Under the pieces are notes generated by a model. That model did no database searches and was not told where the DNA came from. It was given only the letters and a program-made list of their open reading frames with translations. Source: Nomascus leucogenys (lineage: Eukaryota > Chordata > Mammalia > Primates > Hylobatidae). From it: a stretch of DNA of 64,000 bases. This document shows positions 51,901 through 60,899 of this stretch, piece after piece. Location of the stretch: NCBI RefSeq assembly GCF_006542625.1, contig NW_022097709.1, forward strand, positions 62,001 through 126,000, in the 5' to 3' direction. Each line of letters starts with the position of its first letter. The first letter of the stretch is position 1. Position numbers and translations under genes: made by a program.

Positions 51901-52360
51901 GAAGTGGAGTGGAGTAGAATGGAATGGGATTGAATGGGATGGAGTGTGGTCGAATGGTGTGGAGTGGATTGGAGTGGAATGGAATGGAATAGAATGGACT
52001 GGAATGGTTAAATGAAATGTGAGCTGAGATTGTGCCACTGCACTCCAGCCTGGGTGACAGAGTGATATCCTGTCGCAAGAAAGGAATGGAATGGAATGGA
52101 GTGGAATGGAATGGAATGGAATGGAATGGAGTGGACCGGACTGGAATGGAGTTGCATGGAGTGGAATAGAGTGAAATGGAGTTGAATGGAGTCGAATGGA
52201 ATGAGATTCAATGGAATGGATTGGAGTGAAGTGGAATGGATTGGAGTGGAGTGGAATGCAGCGGAATAGAATGGAATGGAATGGAGTTGAATGGATTGGA
52301 AAGGAATGGAATGGAATGGAGTGGATTGGAGTGGAGTGGAGTGGAGTGGAATGGAATGGA

Positions 52361-52405
52361 ATGGCATGGCATGGCATGATGGCATGGCATGGCATCCAAT
52401 GGCAT
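52361..52405 (+). repeat. GGCAT-variant pentamer cluster
   Basis: Consecutive GGCAT units interrupted once by GATGGCATGG replace GGAAT over about 40 bp just before the islet at 52,442. This is the densest use of this variant in the window and looks like a local spread of one A-to-C change. Confidence 0.85.
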
Positions 52406-53342
52406 GTAATGGAATGGAATAGAAAGCAATGTAATGGAATGGTGAGAGGAAACATGAGCTGAGATTGTGCCACTGCACTCCATCCTGGGTGACAGAGTGA
52501 GATCCTGTCAAAACAAAGGAATGGAGTAGATTGGAGTGGAATGGAATATAATGTAATGGAAAAGAATGGAGTGGAATGGAGTGAAAAGGATTGGAAAGGA
52601 GGAATGGAATGGAATGGAATGGAATGGAATGGAATGGAATGGAATGGAATTGAGTGGAGTGGAGTGGAGTGGGTGGAGTGGAGTGGAATCGAATGGGATG
52701 GTGAAATTAAATGTGAGCTGAGGTTGTGCCAGTGCACTCCAGCCTGGGTGACAGAGTGAGATCCTGTTGAAAGAAAGGAATGGAAAGGTATGAAGTGGAA
52801 TGTAATGGAATGTAATGGGATGGAATGGAATGGACTGGAATGGAATGGAGTGGATTGGAGTGGAGTGGAGTGGAATCGAGTGGAATCGAATGTCATAGAG
52901 TGGAGTGAAGTCGAGTGGAGTGGAGTGGAATGGAGTGGAATGGAATGGGATGGAATGAAACGGAGTGGAATAGAGTGGAGTGGAGTGGAGTGGAATGGAG
53001 TGGAATGTTATGGAATGGAATGGAGTGGAGTCGAGTTTAGTGGAGTTTGTGTGGAATGGAATGGAACGGTATGGAATGGAATGGAAAGGAACGGAACTGA
53101 ATGGAACGGAACGGAATGGAACAGAATGGAATGGAATGGAATGGTGAAATGAAATGTGAGCTGAGCTTGTGCCACTGCACTCTAGCCTTTGTGACAGGGT
53201 CAGATCCTGTCGAAAGAAAGGAATGGAATGGAGTGGAATGTAATGGAATGGAACCTAGTGTAGTGGAGTGGAGTGGAGTCGAGTGGAGTGGAGTAGAATG
53301 GAATGGGATGGAATAGAATGGAATGGAGTGGAGTGGAGTAGA

Positions 53343-53720
53343 ACGCCAGCACCCACAACATTGATGTAAATGTTTATATTCTTTGTATAGATTATATAGA
53401 AAGACATAAATATATATCGGTATAGATATCCATCCACTGGTTTAAAAAGATGAGAAAAGGTGACCAAAAAGTGTCATCCTTATTTTGGACTCAGAGTGAC
53501 AAACGTGGATGTTTTTCATGACAACATCTACACAGTTGACACTCTCTGGAGTTGGGTTGCAATTCATACTACCCATTAATTCCAGGAAAGTTGAAACGAG
53601 AAACTATTTTACATAATCTTGAGTCAGGAATGCCCAAGAAACCAAAACACAAATTCTCTGTGGAAGGTGCACCCTCAACATAAACCTTGACAGATTCTTG
53701 CACGCGAAGTCCAAACAGTT
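53343..53720. other. Non-satellite sequence, unassigned
   Basis: The satellite ends in gagtggagtagaa and is followed at once by CGCCAGCACCCACAACATTG and AT-rich unique-looking text. I recognise no repeat family, promoter or gene in this 380-bp piece. A minus-strand open frame crossing the junction mixes satellite with this text and is not a gene. Confidence 0.6.
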
Positions 53721-54169
53721 AAATGTGAGATTAATCCAAAATATTTTTTGAAAAGCAAAGTACAAGAGTTAACAGAAACAACCAACAGCAGAAAAAACCA
53801 CCAAGGACTTTCAAGTGTAAAAATATTGGATGCAAAGTACAAAATAAGTATTTTTAAATTATTCAAGAAAGAAATTGAAATTATGAACTAGAAACAAAAT
53901 GCTATATCAAAGAAAACAGGCTATTTGAAAAAAGAACCAAAAAGAACCTCTCAAACCGAAAATGTAATCAATCAAATTAAAAATTCAGTAGGTAAGATAA
54001 AGAAAAGATTAATGTAGCTAAGAAAATAATGACATAGATAAACTACTAGAATGAAGCTCAGAGACATAATGGAGATAATGAAATGCAAAATATGAAAGAA
54101 GGTTGAGATATATAAAGATCAGCCCTCAAAGACACAACAGGTTCTGAAGAGTGGCCAGAAGGTGAGGAT

Positions 54170-54319
54170 TGACCGGGTGTGGTGGCTCGCAACTGTTATT
54201 CCAGCACTTTGGGAGGCCAAGGCAGGTGGATTGCTTGAGCCCAGGAGTTCAAGACCAGCCCAGGCAACATAGCAAAACCCCGTCTCTATAAAAATAAAAA
54301 TGAAAAATTAAAAAAATAG
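54170..54319 (+). mobile_element. Alu left-arm monomer (FLAM_C-like)
   Basis: The element reads GACCGGGTGTGGTGGCTCGC, then CAGCACTTTGGGAGGCC, then GAGTTCAAGACCAGCCC and CCCCGTCTCTATAAAAAT, ending in an A-rich tail. No right arm follows. Probable target-site duplications are AGGTGAGGAT at 54,160 and AGGTGAAGAT at 54,321. Direct repeats at both ends show that it inserted as a monomer and was not cut down later. It is CpG-poor, consistent with great age. Confidence 0.85.
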
Positions 54320-54689
54320 GAGGTGAAGATAGAGAAATAAGAGAAACCAAACATTTCTAAGCAGATTAGATGAAAGAAACCCACATCTGGGCACAAACTT
54401 CAACTTCAGGCCACCAAAATTAAAAAAAAGAAAAAAGACCTTAAAAATAGCCAGAGTGAAAAGTTTACCTTCAATGAAATAACTGTTATATGAGAAACAA
54501 CTTTTTCCAACAGTATCACTGCATCCACAACAAAGCACTAGCCTAAAATTCTGACAGAAGATAGCATTCATCTCAAGATGTTTGCTCAGCAAACTATTGT
54601 GTCATAATTAGGACAAAATAAACGCATTTTGGCAAACAGAATCTATGTTTAATATAATCAGACTCTTGCTAAAAGAATTGCTAAGGGAA

Positions 54690-54982
54690 GGCCAGGTGCG
54701 GTGGCTCACACCCGTAATCCTAGCACTTTGGGAGGCTGAGGTGGGCGGATCACGAGGTCAGGAGATTGAGACCATCTAGGCTAACACGGTGAAACTCCAT
54801 CTCTACTAAAAATACAGAAATTTAACTGGCTCGGTGGTGGGCACCTGTAGTCCCAGCTACTCAGGAGGCTGAGGCAGGAGAATGGCGTGAACCCAGGAGG
54901 CAGAGCTTGCAGTGAGCAGAGATTGCTCCACTGCACTCCAGCCTAGGGGACAGAGCGAGACTCCCATCTCAAAAAAAGAAAA
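54690..54982 (+). mobile_element. Full-length Alu (AluY/S-like), plus strand
   Basis: A complete dimeric Alu runs from GGCCAGGTGCGGTGGCTCAC through both arms (CGAGGTCAGGAGATTGAGACC, the central A-rich linker, GGAGAATGGCGTGAACCC) to CAGAGCGAGACTCC and a short A tail. Target-site duplications GAATTGCTAA lie at 54,675-54,684 and 54,984-54,993, inside the L1 fragment. The gaatggcgtgaaccc and gatcacgaggtcaggag features favour AluY over older families. Compared with consensus, CpGs have partly decayed. Confidence 0.93.
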
Positions 54983-55299
54983 GGAATTGCTAATGGAAAT
55001 ACTTCAGAGAGAGTGAATGATTCCATAAAAAGGGTCTGGGATGAATAAAGGAATAATAAAGAAACTGGTATAAATGAAATAATAAAAACACTGTAAATAT
55101 GTGGAGGCAGAATCTAAATAAGGCACAAAATACAGTGTAAAGCAGGAGACAATTGATGAGAATTAAGATTCAGCATTGCTAGGAAGGAGAACAGATTCAT
55201 TTTGGATTTTGTTAAGAGCAACCACAGAATGATTAGAAAAAGGGTTTATGGCTTCCAAACTAGTAGAGAGGGTAAAAATAATTTTAAAATCAAAATTCA

Positions 55300-55462
55300 G
55301 TCAAAAAAGGAGAGAGAGAAAGAAAGAAAGAAAAAGAAAGAAAGAAAGAAAGAGAAAGAAAGAAAGAAAGAAGAATATAGAAAGAAAGAAAGAAAGAGTG
55401 GGAGGGAGGGATAGAGGGAGGAAAGAAAGAGGGAAAGAGAAAGAAAAAAGGAAAGAAAAGGA
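55300..55462 (+). repeat. Purine tract, (GAAA)n/(GGGA)n
   Basis: About 160 bp of plus-strand purines: mainly GAAA repeats, interrupted by gaatatag, then GGGAGGGAGGGAT and GGAAAG runs. It appears to have expanded from an A/G-rich part of the enclosing L1 fragment. Open frames here (K/E/R-rich on plus, F/L/S-rich on minus) are composition artefacts. Confidence 0.92.
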
Positions 55463-55640
55463 CAACATAGTAACAGGAGGAAAATGTAAAACACAAAACT
55501 AGAGGATGACAATAAATCCAACTCTAAAAGAAATCCTACAAAATATGTGGATCAAAATCATCAATTTAAAAACAAAATTTTAGACCTAGTCTTTAATTCA
55601 GTAGTAAATTATTTGTAAGTGACATATTTGAAACACACAA

Positions 55641-55755
55641 GCTCCCTCTCTCCTCCAAAAAAAAACTAGATTAGATGATAAAAGGCAGGAAAGAGAATAA
55701 ACCTTTGCTTATAACCTACTGTAATATACCCTCTTGTAATCTAAATTATGTCTCA
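55641..55755. other. AT-rich sequence, unassigned
   Basis: This short AT-rich spacer lies between the L1 fragment and the MIR-like piece. I see no repeat family or signal in it. Confidence 0.5.
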
Positions 55756-55885
55756 GAGTTAGATTTTATTATTTCCATATTACAGACAGGGGATTTGGGG
55801 TGCAGCCTTAACGGCTACACCCAGAGTCACACTTGGTAGTAACTTGCATAGCAAAGATCTGCAAAGACTGGCTCTTGCTGACATC
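55756..55885 (+). mobile_element. MIR-like SINE fragment
   Basis: The order TTATTATTTCCATATTACAG, then ACAGGGGATTTGGGGTGCAG, then CCTTAACGGCT, then CACCCAGAGTCACACTTGG and TAGTAACTTGC follows the central part of MIR on the plus strand (attattatccccattttaca; gaggaaactgaggc; ggttaagt; ccaaggtcacacagct). Divergence is high, as expected for MIR, so the call is moderate. Confidence 0.5.
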
Positions 55886-56854
55886 AAAACACTGCCATGT
55901 GAAACAAAGTGGCTTTCAGAGCAGGACAGAGGTACTGAGATAGTCTCATGAAGACCAAGTAACAGGTAAAAGGAAGCAGCTAATCACTGCTGATTGTCCC
56001 TGTAACTGCTTCTCAATGTTTTTTTGTTTTCATTTCTTTGGGGCAGTGAAGACACAGACCACTGAATTCAGAAATCTTTATATTGTGAACTACTTTGTTC
56101 ATTCCCTACTAAATTACCTGCTCTGTTTAATTTGAAAAGCTGCATATTTTATTGTTTTTGATCAATTGTTTCTATTCAAAATGTTTACTGTTTTTAATCA
56201 ATTGTTTTTATTCAAAATATTTTACGTAAGGAGTTCAACGTTTTTGTAAGAATGGGCTACCCGCGCAGGCATCTACCTGCTCACTGGTGGGAGAGTGAAC
56301 ATAAACATTGTCCAGGGAAATTGAGAAGAAGGCAGCTGACATGTTTCTGCAAAGAAGCCATCTCTTTCTTTCCATCTCTCTCTCCCTAAGAAAGGCAGAT
56401 CAGGTCTAAAGCCCTAGCAGGTTAGCCGTGTTTCTTCTAGAAGTCAGGCCTACGATGGAGTGGTAGAAGCCGAAGGCAAGAGGAAAGAACTGGAATAGAG
56501 CTGGGCACAGTGTGGCTAAGTCCAAAACGTAAAAAGCTGAGGTCACATGATGTTTTTATTTCAATAGCTGACAGCCTGCATTTTAAATAAGGCTTAATTT
56601 TTAGGTACGAATTGTTAACCTAATACATTTTAATCTTTTTAAGATGATGCATAGTTTGATCTTGTACATATTTTTGCCTGTATCTAACTCGCTAAATAGC
56701 GGTTCTTCACCCTCTCCATAGGTGCATGTCCATGCACCTGTCTTTGAGTAGATACATGGAGAGAAACAATAAGATGTTTGACATGACGTTCACCTAATTT
56801 CATAATGAGAATTTGTAAGTAGTAGATTTTAGATGGTATCTGTTTTCACTTTCA
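55886..56854. other. Non-satellite sequence, unassigned
   Basis: About 970 bp of mixed, AT-rich sequence. A local near-duplication of a tcaattgttt-attcaaaat string occurs around 56,160-56,222. No open frame of note, no splice-consistent gene structure and no recognisable repeat family is seen. Confidence 0.55.
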
Positions 56855-57147
56855 CTTTTTTTTAAATTTTGAGATGGAGTCTTGCTCTGTTGCCCAGGCT
56901 GGAGTGCAGTGGTGCGATCTTGGCTCACTGCAAACTCCACCTCCCGGGTTCACGCCATTCTCCTGCCTCAGCCTCCCGAGTAGCTGGGACTACAGGTGCC
57001 CGCCACCACGCCGGCTAATTTTTTGTATTTTTAGTAGAGACGGGGTTTCACTGTGTTAGCCGGGATGGTCTCAATCTCCTGACCTCATGATCCACCCACC
57101 TCGGCCTCCCAAAGTGCTGGAATTACAGGCGTGAGCCACTGCACCCA
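56855..57147 (-). mobile_element. Nearly full-length Alu (AluY-like), minus strand
   Basis: A reverse-complement Alu: poly(T) tail with TTTTGAGATGGAGTCTTGCT, then GGCTGGAGTGCAGTGGTGCG, then GTTCACGCCATTCTCCTGCC, then TTTAGTAGAGACGGGG, ending at GTGAGCCACTGCACCC. It lacks the last few 5' bases (the GGCC start). The gccattctcc and gatcc-cctcggcctcc features fit AluY. No convincing target-site duplication is visible. An open frame of 61 codons at 56,874 is the usual Alu reverse-strand frame and not a gene. Confidence 0.92.
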
Positions 57148-58983
57148 AATGAGAATGCACCTTAATAAAATTTTTAAAATAATTCATGCTTATTGTAGAA
57201 CGCTTGTAAAATATTAAAAAGTATAAAAAAGCAAAAAAGTAACACTGCTAATTTTATCACTGTGAACATTTTAGTGAGCTTTCATTACACTCAACTTGAA
57301 TGTTCAATTTGGACTCCTACTTTTTTTACATAATGTGCTTTTTCTGTGTCATTAATTATTTGGAGGCATGAAGAATGGCACTATATTCCAGGAGTCCGGA
57401 GAGTGAGGAATGATGGTGATCTGGACTCCGGTTGTGGGAGTAGAAATGAAAGTAAATGAAGAAACTTGAGAAATATTTAGAGATAAGATTGACAGAACAC
57501 AGTGATGGACCTGATATGTATTTTGAAATAACTTTACGTGTTTTATTTCCACATATGTAAAGGTCTCATAATTTTGTCATAAATCACGCCTGAAGAACAC
57601 AAGGGTAACAATATCTTCATTCGATATACATGCAAATTTCTTACAAAGTCAGAGTTTAAAATTGTGAATTCATGTGCCAGCATATTTACTTAAAGGGTAT
57701 AAAGAATCATGTTATGGGTATTATATTTTCTAATAATTTTACTCAGTACTCTGAATGTGCATAGCCTATCCTAAAGATCAGATAGAAATGATGGGATCTG
57801 AAATGATACAGGAGAAAAAGTCTTGGCTCTTAACCAGAGACTTCTAAGGCATATTTCTGTCTTCACTACGTAACAGTGACATAACAGTGAAGTCTATTAA
57901 AAATCCAAAACTGAAGCAAATTTACCTTTCTATACTGCTCCAATAATTGTTTTGAGGGTCTTTGCTACATACTTGAAATATATTTTCAAAGTTATCTGAC
58001 TGATTTATGAAGAAACACACATGCGTTTTGTGCTTCACCAAAGCACATTTGGATATTACTAAACAGAAAAGATAACATATTACATAGGTCTGAAGAATTA
58101 ATTTAAAAATGTTTCTTTAAGATAAACAGAGTACCAACTATATCTTAAATGTCATCGCTTTGGATGACCAACTAAGCAGATTTACAGACAACCGCATGGC
58201 TAAACAGGAATTATTTTGGTCTCTTTGTCATAAACTATTATGTGCAAAGACAGCAGCAGCATCTACATCGACCCTGCAGTGGGAAATCTGCCCTGTAACC
58301 AGTGGAATCTCCACTGGCAACAAGGGAAAGAATATACTTCCCACTATGCATAATTCCTCAAAAATTTTCTCATTTTGAGATTGGCTCAAAAACGATCTGC
58401 TAAATAAAATTCTAGCAATCACAGGTAAGAAAGAAGGAACTGTCAGCATTCCATCCTTTGGGCAGTAATTCAGAGCTGCTGTACAAGTCACATGCTGTTC
58501 TTATCAGAAATCTGCTTTCTTAGCTTTTCTTTCCACATTCCAACCTATCTTCACATACACTGAGATTTCTGTGAGGAAGTGAGCACTATAACACATAATT
58601 ATTGGTTGCTATTTTATGATTTGCCAGGTCTATGACATTCAGAATTAAATCATGTAGGCATGCATGCTGTGTGTCTTACCTGGCCAAGGCCCAAGGCAGC
58701 CAGCCATGTGTCCCTGGGAATGGCCCCTCTGCTGATTGGCATTTGTCTGCAGGATTGATGCAGCCACCCCAAGACCTTCTGAATTCTCAAGCTTCCTTGA
58801 AGAACTGCAGGGAACTTCGCTTCTATGATTACTGAAAGTGGAAGGTGCAGCAAACTCTTCCCAGGACAAAGAGCTGGAATAGAAAGGCAACCATGAAACT
58901 CACTGACAACATTGTCTCCCCGTGTGAAAGTCATTGGAGGTCAAGCTCCAGTAAACCCATCCAATAAACCTATTTCATGGAGG
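57148..58983. other. Non-satellite sequence, unassigned
   Basis: About 1.8 kb without a supportable gene. The first 180 bp (attcatgcttattgtag; gtaacactgctaattttatc; gtgaacattttagtgagc) have the look of the 3' end of an old transposon, but I cannot name the family. Short open frames at 58,160-58,378 (plus) and 58,645-58,934 (minus) overlap each other on opposite strands and show no recognisable domain. I treat them as chance frames. Confidence 0.55.
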
Positions 58984-59110
58984 ATTCATTCATTCATTCC
59001 ATAAATATTTCCTGAGGGTCTACTTTGTGCCAAGCACTATTCCCCACATCAGGACAGAATAGCCAACAAAAGAGGCAAAAACACCTACACTCAGAGCCTA
59101 CATTTCACAT
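58984..59110 (+). mobile_element. L2/MIR-type ancient repeat fragment
   Basis: The text ATTCATTCATTCCATAAATA, then TTTCCTGAGGGTCTACTTTG, then TGCCAAGCACTATTCC, then ACAGAATAGCCAACAAAAG and GAGCCTACATTTCAC closely follows the widespread mammalian repeat containing tactatgtgccaggcactgt and gtgaacaaaacaga. I assign it to the L2 3' end class with moderate confidence. Its orientation relative to the L2 consensus is not certain. Confidence 0.55.
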
Positions 59111-60597
59111 TTTGGAAGGCTTCTTGGGCCAAAAGATCCCAGAGAGGAGGGCTCCATCCTTTCTCCTGCAGCACCAGAGAAGAGCCTGCTGCACTGTACA
59201 ACAGACAGGTCCAGGAAAGAAAATTTGAGGTCCTGGTTACAAATGATAACAACAAAGACTACAGCAACTGAGATGTTATGTTCCTTCTGCAAAGCTGAAT
59301 TTCTCTAGTCGTAGTAAACATAAAGCTGTACTTTTCTTAGAAAAGCCAAGGGGAAATCAGAGGATGATTAATCGGAACCCTTGGAGTGAAGTGTAAGCCA
59401 TCCGATATTCGGCTTATGCTTCACTGTCTGTTTCTTAAGAGGAGTTACCTTGTGTTCATTACCTTAGAGAAAAGAAAGACAGACAGAAAAAGGAAACTGT
59501 CACAGATGCTGGGAAAGTAAGTACTGGTATTAGTAACAGAAAACCGCAGTAACGTGAGGAGTCACTCTCAGAAAGACTTTAAATCCTCTCTCACTCTCCA
59601 GCACATGGGAGGCCTAGGGATCTTTAGCGAAACAGGGAGAAGGATAGATAATACAGCACCATGACTCTCCCAGGAAGACAAGATAGACGTGGGAGGCAGG
59701 GGCCCTATCTTTCAGCAGTTTCTACTCATTTGTAAGAAAACAAGGCTTGCTTTCTTATTTAAAGACAAACCCTGTGTCCACCATCTGAATTATTCTTGGC
59801 ATCTGATAAGGGATGGAGACTACAGAGGCAAATTTGAAAGAAGAAATATTTTATTTTACAAGCTTTATTTGAATATAAGCCTTAAATTTATGTTGACTAA
59901 ATCCAAGAATAAGAATATACAACCAAAACATAGCAAGGGGCGGGGGAAGTTTTGAGTTTCTTTCCTAACTACAAACTCTACTAGGAGACTAATAATGGGG
60001 AAAACTTTCTCATGGAGCTGAATCCTGCAAAACCTGGTGATAAAGAAACAAGAAAATAAGAATTGCAGCTTATTTCCATTATCTTTTTCTTTCATTATTT
60101 TATCTTTCTTAACCTATAATATATAAGATTTTGCTTGTTCTAAAAGTGAGCTCACTAAAAGTGAGCCTTCCTTTTGTGAAAATTGAAGCCCAGATATATC
60201 TATTAGGAAACTTTATATGAATGCAGTGTCTATATCTATATAATATTCATTTTTGTAGCCTGTAGGTCTGAATGGGTGACTAAATTAATTTTATAAAGGG
60301 CTCACTTGAAATAACAAAGAGACAATTCCTTAATATATAAGCACAAAAATGAAAATCAATTTGCAATCTTGATCAAAGATCAATAGTCACAAAAAAGGCT
60401 GACTAAGAAAGCAACATGAATATTCTGTACCTTGATCACAACCCATAATGAATGTTGTCCAGAGGAGAGCCTTTTAGCAATTCACAAGGCCCTGTGTGCC
60501 TAACAGTTAATTCCTGCTTACACAGTGTGTACAGATTCACGCTCAGGCACAACATATAAAATGCTGGGAAATACGGTGATTTTTGGGTGTGCTGCAG
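59111..60597. other. Non-satellite sequence, unassigned
   Basis: About 1.5 kb of mixed and then AT-rich sequence leading to the right satellite. The 88-codon open frame at 59,689-59,955 has no recognisable domain and overlaps a minus-strand frame. I see no gene, RNA or named repeat. The segment ends in ctgcagaactgccattgagc immediately before the first 48-bp satellite unit. Confidence 0.55.
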
Positions 60598-60899
60598 AAC
60601 TGCCATTGAGCCATGAGGAAGACAGCCAAAGAGGAGAAATAGGAGAGCAGAGCTATCCCATGAGGATCACACAGCCTCAGAGGAGACATAGGAAGGCACA
60701 GCATTCCCATGAGGAAGACATACCGCAGAGCAGACAGAGGAGAGCACAGCTTTCCCATGAGGAAGACAGCCTTAGAGGAGAATAGGAAAGCAGAGCTTTC
60801 CCATGAGGAAGACACAGCCTCAGAGGAGAAATAGGAGGGCACAGCTTTCCCATGAGGAAGACATAGCCTCGTAGGAGAATAGGAGAGCACAGCTTTCCC

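Larger units (their letters stand above)
40041..53342 (+). repeat. Islet-dense (GGAAT)n satellite with short units, right block
   Basis: The pentamer satellite continues with 34 islets, starting at 40,042; 40,482; 40,863; 41,261; 41,617; 41,829; 42,315; 42,800; 43,373; 44,125; 44,541; 44,933; 45,149; 45,446; 45,863; 46,365; 46,538 (half); 46,883; 47,047 (half); 47,728; 48,124; 48,710; 49,249; 49,600; 49,982; 50,310; 50,719; 51,141; 51,532; 51,720; 52,007; 52,442; 52,700; and 53,143. Spacing is about 120-670 bp, and the ~11-kb order seen to the left is absent. Related islets recur in pairs (40,482, 40,863 and 49,249; 42,800 and 43,373; 44,125 and 48,124). This suggests a looser, shorter-period amplification. 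The array ends abruptly at about 53,342. No gene is present. Confidence 0.9.
53720..55640 (+). mobile_element. Old L1M-family (HAL1-like) LINE fragment, broken
   Basis: The text follows the 5' / ORF1 region of ancient L1M and HAL1 elements in order: accaccaaggactttcaag; caaagtacaaaataagta; gaaaaagaacc then aacctctcaaacc; tcaaattaaaaattcagta; aatatgaaagaaggttgag; ccacatctgggcacaaac; ccttaaaaatagccagag; agcctaaaattctgacag; gaattgctaa then atacttcag; and gtttatggcttccaaac. These match by eye with many substitutions and indels. No open frame survives, so it is a dead fragment. It is interrupted by an Alu left monomer (54,170), an AluY-like element (54,690) and an expanded GAAA tract (55,300). The subfamily (L1M versus HAL1) is an inference. 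Confidence 0.7.

Noticed and set aside
12672..53220. Alu-tail islets as functional Alu elements or as tRNA/7SL-like RNA genes
   Set aside because: They contain only the last ~56 bases of the right arm, with no A or B box and no terminator arrangement of a Pol III gene.
12551..53342. Islet plus spacer pattern as a CRISPR-like array
   Set aside because: The regular repeat-spacer look is superficial. Spacers are the pentamer satellite itself, lengths range from about 40 to 850 bp, and this is primate DNA.
1..53342. Identification as the Y-chromosome DYZ1 3.5-kb array
   Set aside because: The pentamer fits, but the visible order is about 11 kb with Alu-tail islets and I see no 3.5-kb period. 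A Y origin is not excluded by this, only that specific unit.
55202..55521. Lys/Glu/Arg-rich and Phe/Leu/Ser-rich frames
   Set aside because: They lie on the GAAA purine tract and are a composition effect.
56874..57059. 61-codon plus-strand frame resembling common Alu-derived peptides
   Set aside because: It is the antisense frame of the minus-strand Alu. No splice context or host gene is visible.
58160..58934. Small frames in the unique island (72, 87, 67, 81 and 94 codons)
   Set aside because: They overlap on both strands, have no recognisable domain and lie in non-conserved-looking text between repeats. A gene cannot be supported.
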